64,000 bases of DNA from JACKCR01 sp041390305 (lineage in GTDB: Bacteria; Eisenbacteria; RBG-16-71-46; CAIMUX01), in the NCBI GenBank assembly GCA_041390305.1, contig JAWKQE010000006.1:153850-217849 (forward strand), read 5' to 3'. The position numbers were made by a program, and so were the translations under genes. The notes beneath the pieces are model-generated. The model made no database searches, had not been told where the DNA came from, and was given only the letters and a program-made list of their open reading frames with translations. Below are positions 35,907 through 45,212 of the stretch, piece by piece; position 1 is the first letter of the stretch, and every line of letters begins with the position of its first letter.

Positions 35907-38627
35907 ATGGCGAAACAGGACGTCGGGACGACCACGAAGGTGGCGAAGAAGGTCACCAAGAAGTCCGCCACGAAGACGACATCTCGCAAGTCGTCCTCGA
36001 AGGCGAAGGGCGCCACTGTGACGAGCGCGGATGGTCGCCAGCTCGTCATCGTCGAGAGCCCCACCAAAGCCAAGACGATCAACAAGTACCTCGGACGGGA
36101 CTTCGTCGTCATGGCGAGCGTCGGCCACGTGCGCGACCTGCCGAGCCGGGCGCCCAAGGGAGTGAAGCAGGAAGTACCGGGGGTGGACCTCGAGAACGAC
36201 TTCACCCCGACCTACGAGATCCTCCCACAGAAGAAGAAGACCCTCACCGACCTCAAGAAGGTTGCGAAGTCCGCCAGCGCGATCTGGTTCGCGACGGACT
36301 TGGACCGCGAAGGGGAAGCGATCGCCTGGCACCTGGCCCAGGCGCTCGGTGTCGACCCCGAAGGCGCGAAGCGGGTCGTCTTCAACGCGATCACGAAGCA
36401 GCAGATCGACGATGCGTTCCGCCAGCCCCGCCCGATCGACCTCGGCAAGGTGAATGCCCAGCAGGCGCGGCGGATCCTCGACCGGATCGTCGGCTATCAG
36501 GTGTCTCCGCTCCTCTGGAAGAAGGTGGCGGGCGGGCTTTCCGCCGGACGGGTGCAGTCCGTTGCGGTTCGCCTCGTCGTCGAGCGCGAGCGCGAGATCG
36601 AAGCGTTCACTCCGGACGAGTACTGGAAGGTGAGTGGCTACTTCACGACCGACCTCGTGGAGCGGGACCGTCTCTCGGATCGCTGGGATGCGTTCCTCGG
36701 GACCGCGCCCGAGGGCAAGCCGCGGACGGTCAAGGACCGGCTCGCCTGGCTCTCCGAGCACCACTCGTTCAAGGCCGAGTTGATCGAGGTCGACGGTTCT
36801 CCCGCCGACATCGAGGACTCGGAGCACGCGCTCGCCGTGGCGCGAAAGGTCGGTTTCCGCGAGACGGACGTCATCCGCACCGAGGATCCCAAGGGCAAGG
36901 GACCGTCGCGGAACCGGGTCGAGATCCGTGGTCGCCTCGCCGGGCAGCCGTTGGATGGAAACGGTCTCGTCTACCGGATCGACGACGTCCAGACGAAGCG
37001 GACGAAGACGCGCCCTTCGGCGCCGTTCATCACGAGCACCATGCAGCAGGCGGCGGCCAACGTCCTCGGTTTCCCTCTGAAGCGCGCCATGCGCGTCGCC
37101 CAGTCGCTCTATGAAGGAGTCGACCTCAAGGGCCAGGGGCAGACCGGCCTCATCACCTACATGCGTACGGACTCGACCTTCGTCTCTCCGGAGGCGATCC
37201 AGGCGGCGCGCGCCTACGTCGATGACGTGGCGGGGGCGAAGTACCTCCCCGAGAAGCCGAACTTCTACACGACCAAGGCGAAGTCGGCCCAGGAAGCGCA
37301 CGAAGCGATCCGGCCGACCGACGTCCGGCTCACGCCCGAGTCGGTGCGGGCCTCGCTCACGGATGAGCAGTTCAAGCTCTACGATCTCATCTGGAAGCGC
37401 TTCGTCGCCTCGCAGATGGTCCCCGCGGAGTGGGACTCCACCTCGGCCTTCATCGGAGTCTACGGGGACGCGGGCGGGGGAAGGAACGGGACAACCGTCG
37501 CCGGGACGAGCGGCAAGCCCGGTGCGGTCTTCAAGGCCAACGGACGCACGCTCGCGTTCGACGGCTTCTACCGGATCACAGGCGTGCCCAAGGGCGGCGA
37601 CGATGCGATCCTGCCGCCGCTCTCGGTGACGCAGCAGGTCGCGCCGCTCCAGATCGAGCCGACCCAGCACTTCACCTCGCCGCCACCGCGCTACACGGAG
37701 GCGTCGCTCCAGAAGAAGCTGGAGGAGGAAGGGATCGGACGTCCTTCCACCTACGCGGCGATCATTTCCACGATCCAGGACCGCAAGTACGTCGAGCCTC
37801 TCCTGCCGCGGGACCGGCGGCTGCGTGCGACCGACCTCGGGAAGGTCGTGACGGACAAGTTGGTCGAAGGCTTCCCCAAGATCATGGATGTCGCGTACAC
37901 GCGCTACATGGAAGAGGAACTCGACCTCATCGAGGAGGAGCGGCACGACTGGGTGCAGATGCTCCACGACTTCTACGGCCCGTTCCGGAAGAACCTCGAC
38001 AAGGCGCACACGGAGATGGTCCACGCGAAGGCCGAGACCGAGCCTGCGCCGCATCCGTGCCCCAAGTGCGGTGCCGGGACGATGTACCGATTCGGACGCA
38101 ACGGACGGTTCCTCTCCTGCGCCACGTACCCGGACTGTGACTACGCGGCGCCGATCGACGCCGAGGGCAATCCGATGGAGCCCGAGCTGACGAACATCGC
38201 ATGTCCGGAGTGCAACTCCGGGATGACGCTCCGTTCGGGCCGGTTCGGAAAGTTCCTCGGTTGCGTGAACTACCCCCAGTGCAAGGGGATCCTGAACCTC
38301 GACCCCAAGAAGGGGACGATCAAGCTCCCGAAGACCCCGCCGCTCGTCACCGACCTGCCGTGCCCGAAGTGCGATGCGCCGCTCAACATGAGAGACTCCA
38401 AGCGCGGCTTCTGGCTTTCGTGCTCGAAGTTCCCCAAGTGCCGCGGGCGCGGCACCTGGGCGCCGCTTCCGGATGAGAAGAAGAAGGAACTCGAGGACCT
38501 CTGGAACGCGCACGTGGCGGCGAACCCTCTACCGGTCGTGAAGACAGTGGACGGAGACAAGGTCGGCGAGGAGTACGTGCCGCTCATGGCCGGCCAGTCG
38601 GAGGATGAGTACGCCGAAGTCTCGTAA
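35907..38627 (+). CDS. topA: DNA topoisomerase I (type IA)
   Basis: Relaxes negative supercoils through a 5'-phosphotyrosine intermediate. 906 residues; ATG at 35907 has GGAGG seven bases upstream. A Lys/Thr/Ser-rich extension of about 42 residues precedes the TOPRIM domain (RQLVIVESPTKAKTINKYLG; metal site FATDLDREGEAIAWHL). The active tyrosine is Y418 in GLITYMRTDSTF. KKLEEEGIGRPSTYA and KVVTDKLVEGFPKIMDVAYT complete the core. Three C4 zinc ribbons end the protein from residue 718 (CPKCGAGTMY, CPECNSGMTL, CPKCDAPLNM). The basic N-terminal tail is unusual for bacterial TopA and probably increases DNA affinity. Confidence 0.97.
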   Translation: MAKQDVGTTTKVAKKVTKKSATKTTSRKSSSKAKGATVTSADGRQLVIVESPTKAKTINKYLGRDFVVMASVGHVRDLPSRAPKGVKQEVPGVDLENDFTPTYEILPQKKKTLTDLKKVAKSASAIWFATDLDREGEAIAWHLAQALGVDPEGAKRVVFNAITKQQIDDAFRQPRPIDLGKVNAQQARRILDRIVGYQVSPLLWKKVAGGLSAGRVQSVAVRLVVEREREIEAFTPDEYWKVSGYFTTDLVERDRLSDRWDAFLGTAPEGKPRTVKDRLAWLSEHHSFKAELIEVDGSPADIEDSEHALAVARKVGFRETDVIRTEDPKGKGPSRNRVEIRGRLAGQPLDGNGLVYRIDDVQTKRTKTRPSAPFITSTMQQAAANVLGFPLKRAMRVAQSLYEGVDLKGQGQTGLITYMRTDSTFVSPEAIQAARAYVDDVAGAKYLPEKPNFYTTKAKSAQEAHEAIRPTDVRLTPESVRASLTDEQFKLYDLIWKRFVASQMVPAEWDSTSAFIGVYGDAGGGRNGTTVAGTSGKPGAVFKANGRTLAFDGFYRITGVPKGGDDAILPPLSVTQQVAPLQIEPTQHFTSPPPRYTEASLQKKLEEEGIGRPSTYAAIISTIQDRKYVEPLLPRDRRLRATDLGKVVTDKLVEGFPKIMDVAYTRYMEEELDLIEEERHDWVQMLHDFYGPFRKNLDKAHTEMVHAKAETEPAPHPCPKCGAGTMYRFGRNGRFLSCATYPDCDYAAPIDAEGNPMEPELTNIACPECNSGMTLRSGRFGKFLGCVNYPQCKGILNLDPKKGTIKLPKTPPLVTDLPCPKCDAPLNMRDSKRGFWLSCSKFPKCRGRGTWAPLPDEKKKELEDLWNAHVAANPLPVVKTVDGDKVGEEYVPLMAGQSEDEYAEVS

Positions 38628-38706
38628 GCGGATGGTCGCTGAGATCGGCGCGCAGGGGGGTGTCCCGACGATGGACGCGAAGATCGACGCGCCGAAGGTT
38701 CCGTAG

Positions 38707-39408
38707 ATGACGCCCACGGTACTCGTGATCGAAGACGATGCCCGGATCTCCGAGCTGGTCGCGAAGAATCTGGATGCCTCCGGGTTTCGTTCCCTCCGCG
38801 CGGCCGACGGAGTCCAGGGCCTTTCCCTCTTCAAGGAACACGATCCCGATCTCGTCATCCTGGACCTCATGATTCCAGGGGTGGAAGGGCTCGAGGTCTG
38901 TCGCCGCATCCGTGCCGGGTCCCAGGTTCCCGTCCTCATGCTCACCACGCGCGGGGACGAAGCCGACAAGCTGCTCGGCTTCGAGGTCGGTGCCGACGAC
39001 TACCTGACCAAACCGTTCAGCACGCGGGAGCTCATCGCCCGTGTGCGTGCGCTGCTCAGGCGTGCGGGCCCCGAGGGCGCCACGGAGCCCGTGCTTCGTC
39101 GGGGCGATCTCGTCATCGATCCGGCCCGTCGCGTGGTCGAACGAGCGGGAACCGCGATCGAACTCACGTCTCTCGAATTCGACCTCCTCCGTTTCCTCGC
39201 GCAGCGTCCCGGTTTCGTCTATACGCGCGATCAGCTCCTCCACCGGGTGTGGGGCGACGATCGCGTGGTCGACGACCGGTCGATCGATAGCCTCGTGAGC
39301 CGGCTGCGGCGCAAGGTCGAAGCAGACCCTGCCCATCCTCGCTACGTCCAGACGGTCTGGGGAACGGGCTACAGGTTCGCCGAAGGCGCACCGAGCGACG
39401 AGCGCTGA
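38707..39408 (+). CDS. OmpR/PhoB-family response regulator
   Basis: 233-residue DNA-binding regulator paired with the histidine kinase three bases downstream. Receiver domain: acidic pair VIEDDARI, phosphorylation aspartate D53 in LVILDLMIPG, T80 region LMLTTRG and K102 in YLTKPF. The C-terminal winged helix has ELTSLEFDLLRFLAQRPG and VVDDRSIDSLVSRLRRKV, ending with the usual VWGTGYRF. All catalytic receiver residues are present. Target genes are unknown; topA lies upstream in the same direction with a 79-base gap. Confidence 0.95.
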   Translation: MTPTVLVIEDDARISELVAKNLDASGFRSLRAADGVQGLSLFKEHDPDLVILDLMIPGVEGLEVCRRIRAGSQVPVLMLTTRGDEADKLLGFEVGADDYLTKPFSTRELIARVRALLRRAGPEGATEPVLRRGDLVIDPARRVVERAGTAIELTSLEFDLLRFLAQRPGFVYTRDQLLHRVWGDDRVVDDRSIDSLVSRLRRKVEADPAHPRYVQTVWGTGYRFAEGAPSDER

Positions 39409-39410
39409 CC

Positions 39411-41132
39411 ATGGTGCGGACGCGGAGCCTCTTCTGGACTTTCGGAGGCGCGTTCCTCGCCGTCCTCGTCCTCTGGCTCGTGCTCCAGGTCGTGTTGCTC
39501 CTCACGGTCGTCGATCCACTCGTTTCGCAGCAGCATCGGTCCCAGATGAGTTCGCTCGCCGAATCCTGTGCGAACGCGATCGGGAACCTCGAGTCCAAAG
39601 GCGGGGGCTCGGTCGGGGATCCGGGCGGGACCGGGACCGGAGCCACGACTTCGGCGCAGAATGCCTCCGACCCCGCGTGGGCGGACGGTCCGAGTTCGAC
39701 GCAGAGTCCCGCAGGGGCGGCGGGGCCGCTGCCGGCGCCGTTTCCTGCACCGACGTTCCGTCAGCCGACGGATGCGGGTCCCTTTCCGGGCGGTGCACCT
39801 CCGTTCGGGAATGGTGCGCTTCCCGGTGTGGAGCTCGTTCCCGAGCGCCTCCTTCCCTTCCACGAGATCCTGCTCACCTTCCAGGGCCGGTCGCGGGATC
39901 ACTTCTTCCTCTTCGAGTCAGCGGACGGTTGGACGAGCGGGCTTCCCACCGGCGTCATTCCCGGACGGATCGCGGAGTTCCTCTCCGCTCGGATCGGCCG
40001 AACCGTTCCTGAGGTGGAACCGCCGATCCCTGGCCGTCAGGGACGGAGCGACCTTTGGCGCGAACGGTCCGAGCGGGAGGGAGAGGGGGGGACCAAGCCC
40101 GGAAGACGGCAGCGGTTCCGGTCTGCGTCGGCGCAGGTGGAGGGCCGGCCCGACCAGTGGGTCCACGTCGTCTACCTGGAGCGTCGGCTCGATCTTCCGC
40201 GCGAGATCCCGCGGCCGGGCTTCGTCTTCATTCCCCTCGCCACGTTGCTCTCCGCCCTCGCGGGGCTCTGGCTCTTCCGAGGCATCGCCGGACGGCTTCG
40301 TGAACTGGATGCGCACACCTCTCGGGTTGCGTCGGGTGAGCTGGAAGCGCGGGTCCGCGACCTCGGTGGCGACGAGATCGGTGCTCTGGGTCGCGCACTC
40401 AACGAGATGACGTCCCGGCTCGAGGAGTCGCGGCGGAAGCTCGAGGAGACGGAGCGACAACGAAAGCAGTTCCTCGCGGACGTCACGCACGACCTCTCGA
40501 CCCCGCTCACTTCGATCCGCGGGTTTGCCGAGACGCTGCTCGATCCGGCGGTCCCGGTTTCGGAATCCGAGCAGAAACAGTACATCGGCTACATCCTCGA
40601 GGAAGGGCGTCGGATGGACCGGCTCGTGCGGGATCTCCTCGACCTCGCCAAGCTCGAGGCGGGTGCCGGCAACTTCGAGCCCACGGAACTCGACCTGGCC
40701 GATCTCGTGCAGCGGTTCGTCGAGCGGCGGAAGGTCGACCTGGCACGTCAGGGCATCGCACTCGCGTCCGAAGCACCAACAGTTCCGCTCCGCGTGAACG
40801 CAGACGGCGGACGGGTCGAGCAGGCACTCGGGAATCTCATCGACAACGCCGTCCGCTATTCAGGGGACGGCGGGCTCATCTCGGTGCGCGTCGTGTCCGA
40901 GACAGGTTGGGCGGTGATCGAGGTGGACGACGCCGGGCCTGGATTCCCCGAGTCCGAGCTGCCCCACGTCTTCGATCGGTTCTATCGCGGGGAGAAGTCA
41001 CGGCCCACCGGTGGCAGCGGTCTCGGTCTCTCGATCGTTCGCGAGATCGTGCACGCACACGGGGGCGAGGTTCGCGCGGAGAATCGCAGGGAAGGCGGCG
41101 CCCGCGTCGTCGTACGCTTCCCCAGCCGCTGA
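39411..41132 (+). CDS. Sensor histidine kinase (HAMP-HisKA-HATPase)
   Basis: 573-residue inner-membrane kinase. Helix 1 at 13-33; a periplasmic domain of about 235 residues whose first part is a Gly/Pro/Ala-rich low-complexity stretch (60-140), then LLPFHEILLTFQGRSRDHFF; helix 2 near 271-291; HAMP to about 345; HisKA with phosphoacceptor H360 in FLADVTHDLSTPLTSIRGFA; HATPase_c with N-box NLIDNAVRYSGDGG, G1 VDDAGPGF, F-box DRFYRG and G2 GGSGLGLSIV. The periplasmic part does not match a sensor I know. The pair with the response regulator is complete; the stimulus is unknown. Confidence 0.95.
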   Translation: MVRTRSLFWTFGGAFLAVLVLWLVLQVVLLLTVVDPLVSQQHRSQMSSLAESCANAIGNLESKGGGSVGDPGGTGTGATTSAQNASDPAWADGPSSTQSPAGAAGPLPAPFPAPTFRQPTDAGPFPGGAPPFGNGALPGVELVPERLLPFHEILLTFQGRSRDHFFLFESADGWTSGLPTGVIPGRIAEFLSARIGRTVPEVEPPIPGRQGRSDLWRERSEREGEGGTKPGRRQRFRSASAQVEGRPDQWVHVVYLERRLDLPREIPRPGFVFIPLATLLSALAGLWLFRGIAGRLRELDAHTSRVASGELEARVRDLGGDEIGALGRALNEMTSRLEESRRKLEETERQRKQFLADVTHDLSTPLTSIRGFAETLLDPAVPVSESEQKQYIGYILEEGRRMDRLVRDLLDLAKLEAGAGNFEPTELDLADLVQRFVERRKVDLARQGIALASEAPTVPLRVNADGGRVEQALGNLIDNAVRYSGDGGLISVRVVSETGWAVIEVDDAGPGFPESELPHVFDRFYRGEKSRPTGGSGLGLSIVREIVHAHGGEVRAENRREGGARVVVRFPSR

Positions 41133-41306
41133 GCCACGCCGCGCGTGGAGTCCACGAGGAGTGCTAGCGTCTGATTCTGGGCGCACGCCGCTCATTTGGA
41201 CGAACTTCTAGTGATATCCCAACTTTTGGTCTCGTCATTTCAGAACGACGTGTTACATTCCCGCGCAGCCGCATCACCCAACGTCGTGATCATGGAGGAT
41301 CCCTAG

Positions 41307-41735
41307 ATGCGTCTGGCGCTTGCGATCGTCTCGCTCGCCTTCATCTTCGTCACTCTCGCCGCTGCGACTTTCGATACCGAAGCCGGAAGCTCCGCGGAGC
41401 CGCGATTCGCGGACTCCTCGGCGCAGCGCGTGTGGGTCTCGGCTCAGTTCGGGCAGGACGGTACCGGCTGGGGTGCGGATGCGGTTTCGCAGGCGCGTCT
41501 CGCGCTCCGGAACCTCGACGCCGAACTCCGGAAGTCCGGCGGCTCGATCGCGGACGTGGTCGAGATCACGACCTACCATCGGGAGCTGAGCGGCCTCGGT
41601 GAGTTCCGTGCGGTCCTGGCCGAAGTCTTCGGTGACGACATTCCGACCTGGACGTCCGTGGAAGTGACGGACCTGGTCGAGCCGGAAGCCCTGGTCGAGA
41701 TAAAAGCGACCGCCGTCTTGGGCAGCGGTCGCTGA
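41307..41735 (+). CDS. RidA-like (YjgF/YER057c) protein with signal peptide
   Basis: 142 residues; GGAGG precedes the ATG at eight bases. An N-terminal hydrophobic segment (LALAIVSLAFIFVTLAAAT) looks like a signal peptide or membrane anchor, so the protein would work outside the cytoplasm. The core is RidA-like: VWVSAQFGQDGTGWGADAVS, QARLALRNLDAELRKSGGSI, VVEITTYHRE and LVEIKATAVLG. The catalytic arginine of RidA enamine deaminases (R105 in E. coli numbering) is not evident; W appears near that place (IPTWTSVEVTDLVEPEALVE), so it probably belongs to a non-deaminase Rid subgroup. A terminator for the opposite-strand subtilase overlaps its last codons. Confidence 0.85.
   Translation: MRLALAIVSLAFIFVTLAAATFDTEAGSSAEPRFADSSAQRVWVSAQFGQDGTGWGADAVSQARLALRNLDAELRKSGGSIADVVEITTYHRELSGLGEFRAVLAEVFGDDIPTWTSVEVTDLVEPEALVEIKATAVLGSGR
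41701..41733 (-). terminator. Intrinsic terminator of the minus-strand subtilase
   Basis: On the minus strand AGCGACCGC, an 11-base loop and GCGGTCGCT (41705-41713 and 41725-41733) are followed by TTTATC. The hairpin lies 51 bases past the subtilase stop and inside the end of the convergent RidA-like gene. A second GC hairpin (GCCGCCCG/CGGGCGGC) sits at 41741-41763. Confidence 0.7.
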
Positions 41736-41783
41736 GTTCCGCCGCCCGCATCCGCCGGGCGGCCATCTCCTCGATCTCCTCGA

Positions 41784-44700
41784 TCAGTCCACGACGACGA
41801 GCCTGCGGGCGGACTGACTCCCGTTCTCCAGCTGCAGCCGGTAGTAGTAGACGCCGCTCGGTGCACGGTTGCCCCGTGCGTCCCGTCGGTCCCACACCGT
41901 GAGGTGCTCCCCGGCGCCACGGTTTCCGTCGACCAGGCTCCGGACGAGCCTTCCGTCCGTACTGAAGACTTCCAGCCGTACGCGCTGCTCGTCCTCGATG
42001 CGGAACCGGATCGCTGTTCCGTCCGAGAACGGGTTGGGCGCGTTCTGAGCGAGTAGCGAGCTCGGCGCGGGCAGGGCCGGATCCACGGCCGTGACTCCGA
42101 TGCCCTGGCCCTCGACGACCGTCACTTCCGTGTCGATCGTGGCCAGGTTCTCGACGACGTCCACCGTGCCGCTCGGCCACGTGACGATGAGCGAGTCGAT
42201 GAACGACGCCGCGGCGAGGCCGAACTGCGCGATCGCCTCGTCCTGTGACCGGTGCCCGTTCCCGGCCGTGACCTCGCGGATCTGCGAGATCCCGCCCGCC
42301 ACGACGCGGACCCGTGCCCCGATGCCGTGGTCGTTCGACGTGGTTCCCGAGAGCGCGACCCGAATCCAGTGGCGGTCCGCCGGGCTGTCGTTTCGGATTA
42401 CGACGTTGGCTCCGTCCGCGTTCGCGACGAACCAGTCGATGTCTCCGTCGCGATCGAAGTCGGCCCAGGCGGTACCGCGACCGTCACCGGTGTCCGCGAC
42501 CGGGCCGAGACAGGCCACGCTCGTGAACGACTCGCCGCTCTCGTTCCGCCAGAGCTGGTTCATTCCGTTCGCGTTCGTCGTGAAGAGGTCGACCCAACCA
42601 TCGTTGTCGAAGTCGGCGAAGAACGAGCCGCGCGTGTCCCGTGCATCGGCCAGCGGGGTTCCGATAGCGACGTCGGTGAAGCTCGCGCCGTCGATGTTGA
42701 TCCAGAGGCGGTTCTCGCCGTCGAAGTTCGCGACGAAGAGGTCCATGTCGCCGTCGTTGTCGACATCACCCCAGCTCGCGCCCCTGCCGGTCACGGCATC
42801 GCCGAGGCCGCCGGTCACGTTCGTGAACGCGCCCGCGCCGTCGTTCTGGAGGAGTCGGTTCTGACCTTCGTTCGAGATGTAGAGGTCCATGAGGGCGTCG
42901 CCGTTGAAGTCTCCCCAGGCGAATCCTCCATTGGGGCGCGTGTTGCCCAACGGAAGGGCAGTGACGTCGGTGAACGCCCCTCCTCCGTCGTTCCGGAGGA
43001 TGACGTTCGCGGTCCCGTCGTTCCCGAAGTAGAGGTCCATGTCGCCGTCGTTGTCGTAGTCGATCCACGACGTGGTGGTGGCGATGTCGGCGTTGGCCAG
43101 CGGCGCGACCGTCGCGTCGACGAAGCTGCCGCCGTCGTTGCGGAGGTACGTGTTGGCGCCGTCGCGGGCCAGGTAGAGGTCGAGATCCCCGTCGCCGTCC
43201 GCGTCACCGAAGGCGGCCGAGGCGCCGGCGCCGGAGTCGCCGAGGAGGCCGCTCGTCGCGTCGACGAACGTGCCGTTGTCGTTCCGGAAGTACTCGTTTG
43301 CCGCGCCGTCGTTGACGACGTAGAGATCGGCGTCGCCGTCCCCGTCCACGTCACTGAAGGCGACGCCGAGGGACGGATCGGATCCGCCGATGCTTCCGGT
43401 GCCGTCGACCAGGTAGTAGGCCTGGACCGCGCTCGCGGGGTTGATGTGACCGTAGCCGGTCTCGTTGTCCCACCCCGGTGCGTACATGTCGGTCGCGGAG
43501 AGACGGAGGAGGTCACGCAGCTCGGCGTTCGTGAGCGTCGGGATGTACGACCAGACGAGCGCGGCGGAGCCGGCCGCGAACGGGCACGCGGAGGACGTGC
43601 CGTTGAAGTGCTCGTAGTAGTCGATCACCCAGTAGCCGCCCGCGCCCGAGATGTCCGTCGTGTAGATGAGAACGCCCGGAGCGAGGAAGTCGAGACCCGC
43701 GCCGTAGTTCGATCCCCACCAGCTCTCTCCGTCGCAGCTACCCGGATACTTCCGCTCGAGGCAGGGAGACATGGCGCCGACCGCCATGACGTTCGAGAAC
43801 CCGGCCGGGTAGCCCACGGTCGCGAGGTTGTCGTTCCCGGAAGACGCGAAGAGGATGAGTCCCGCGGACCAAGCGTAGTTGGCGGCGTTCTGGATCGTCG
43901 ACGAAGGCGTGTCGCTGCCGAGGCTCATGCTGATCACGTTGGCGCCGTGGTCGGCCGCGTACGTGATGCCGTTCGCGATCCACGTCGATGCGCCGTGCCC
44001 TGTCTCGTCGAGCACCTTGATCGGCATGATGTCGCAGTTCCAGACGACGCCCGCGATGCCGATGCCGTTGTCCCCCGTGGCTGCGGCGATTCCGGCGCAC
44101 GCGGTGCCGTGGCCTTCGTCGTCGAACGGGTCCGAGTCGTTGTTCACGTAGTCCCAGCCCGCGACGATGCGGTCCATGAGGTCTTCGTGATTCGTGTCGA
44201 TGCCGGTGTCCAGGATCGCGATCGTGAGGCCGGCATCCCCCGTCGAATAGTCCCAGGCGACGTCCGAGTCCCCGTCCGAGTCCTGCGTCCAGTCGAGCGG
44301 GAAGTCGGGGACGTGGTGTCCCCACTGCAGATCGACGTCCGGGTCGTTCGGCCAGGTCGCGGTCGCCGTGTGGATGATGTCCGGTTCCGCGTAGACCAGG
44401 TTCGGGTCCTGGGCCATTTCCACCGCGAGTTGAGGAGACGTCGCGGCGTCGTACTCGAGTACGTAGATCCGGTCGAGTCCTGCCGCGGACTTGGCGGCGG
44501 ATGCGGCGACGTCCGCGAAGACGGGTTCGATCGTTGCGGGCCGCAGGGCCGAAAGACGCGCGTCGAGGCTCGGGAGTCCGGTGCGTCCCTGGCTGGCGAG
44601 GTCCACCTGGAACGCCCCTTGGGCTGCTTCGGTGAGCTGGAAGACGATCCGCTGGGCGGGAGCGGGCGTGGGCCGTGGCACCTCGGGAGCGTTCGCCATC

Positions 44701-44840
44701 GCCGGGCCCGACACGAGGGCGAGGGCCACCGGTGCGATTCCCATGGATACGAGGCGAGTCAGACGCCCGGCGCCCTGGCCCAGATCCAGGGTCCGTGCCC
44801 GGCGGTGATGCGGCTCGATGGTGGAGTGGGTACGAAGCAT
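41784..44840 (-). CDS. Secreted subtilisin-like protease with VCBS repeats, UnbV/ASPIC domain and FlgD-like C-terminus
   Basis: Exported serine protease of 1018 residues. ATG at 44840 (MLRTHSTIEPHH) follows AAGGGA; an earlier ATG would add 37 residues with no ribosome site. A hydrophobic signal lies near residues 30-49. Residues 65-160 resemble an inhibitor prodomain. The S8 triad is D211 (AILDTGIDTNHED), H244 (GHGTACAG) and S416 (NGTSSACPFAAG). From about 480 to 840 VCBS/FG-GAP repeats with calcium loops (DVDGDGDAD, DADGDGDLD) follow, then a UnbV/ASPIC domain (IGARVRVVAGG, VTWPSGTVD) and an FlgD-type Ig domain (QNAPNPFSDGTAIRF, RAPSGVYYYRLQLENG). Probably surface-bound or released to degrade external protein. 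Confidence 0.93.
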   Translation of the reverse strand: MLRTHSTIEPHHRRARTLDLGQGAGRLTRLVSMGIAPVALALVSGPAMANAPEVPRPTPAPAQRIVFQLTEAAQGAFQVDLASQGRTGLPSLDARLSALRPATIEPVFADVAASAAKSAAGLDRIYVLEYDAATSPQLAVEMAQDPNLVYAEPDIIHTATATWPNDPDVDLQWGHHVPDFPLDWTQDSDGDSDVAWDYSTGDAGLTIAILDTGIDTNHEDLMDRIVAGWDYVNNDSDPFDDEGHGTACAGIAAATGDNGIGIAGVVWNCDIMPIKVLDETGHGASTWIANGITYAADHGANVISMSLGSDTPSSTIQNAANYAWSAGLILFASSGNDNLATVGYPAGFSNVMAVGAMSPCLERKYPGSCDGESWWGSNYGAGLDFLAPGVLIYTTDISGAGGYWVIDYYEHFNGTSSACPFAAGSAALVWSYIPTLTNAELRDLLRLSATDMYAPGWDNETGYGHINPASAVQAYYLVDGTGSIGGSDPSLGVAFSDVDGDGDADLYVVNDGAANEYFRNDNGTFVDATSGLLGDSGAGASAAFGDADGDGDLDLYLARDGANTYLRNDGGSFVDATVAPLANADIATTTSWIDYDNDGDMDLYFGNDGTANVILRNDGGGAFTDVTALPLGNTRPNGGFAWGDFNGDALMDLYISNEGQNRLLQNDGAGAFTNVTGGLGDAVTGRGASWGDVDNDGDMDLFVANFDGENRLWINIDGASFTDVAIGTPLADARDTRGSFFADFDNDGWVDLFTTNANGMNQLWRNESGESFTSVACLGPVADTGDGRGTAWADFDRDGDIDWFVANADGANVVIRNDSPADRHWIRVALSGTTSNDHGIGARVRVVAGGISQIREVTAGNGHRSQDEAIAQFGLAAASFIDSLIVTWPSGTVDVVENLATIDTEVTVVEGQGIGVTAVDPALPAPSSLLAQNAPNPFSDGTAIRFRIEDEQRVRLEVFSTDGRLVRSLVDGNRGAGEHLTVWDRRDARGNRAPSGVYYYRLQLENGSQSARRLVVVD

Positions 44841-45212
44841 GGAGATTCCCTTCTGGTCGTAGCGGGCCGTCGGAACTTCCCTTGAGTTTACCGACCTCAC
44901 TCCATTCAGAGCAACTCTGTCGTCCAATCGGTCCAAGTTGCTGACAATCATTGTTTTATGTACTGGTTGACTGGTCGGTCAGAATCCGATTCGCGCTCGT
45001 CGCTCCGGGAACCACACACGGAGGCTCGGGTCTTCGGCCCGGGAGTTCGGCTCCGATCCTTCGGTGTCGTGCAATCGCCCGGGGTCTGCAACATCTCTGA
45101 CAAGACCCGTGCGTACTGTTCCCTGCGTGGATGAGGCGGGAGGGGCGTCTCGAGCACAGCGACACTCGAAGGGATGACCGCCCGGATGGGCGACCACAAG
45201 GGAGACACCACC
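44841..45212. promoter_or_regulatory. Divergent spacer with AT-rich palindrome
   Basis: 372 bases between the subtilase and the LTxxQ lipoprotein, both leaving it. ACAATCATTGT (44944-44954) is a palindrome within an AT-rich section (44938-44965), the only such section here, and may contain the subtilase promoter and an operator. The rest up to 45200 holds no gene that I recognise. Confidence 0.3.

Noticed and set aside
35823..38513. Open frame of 896 codons antisense to topA
   Set aside because: It mirrors topA exactly and is an effect of high GC codon use; composition is Arg/Leu/Val-rich without domains.
42252..44885. 877-codon plus-strand frame opposite the first subtilase
   Set aside because: The minus-strand protein has clear S8, VCBS and UnbV domains; the plus frame has only Val/Arg/Asp-rich sequence and no ribosome site.
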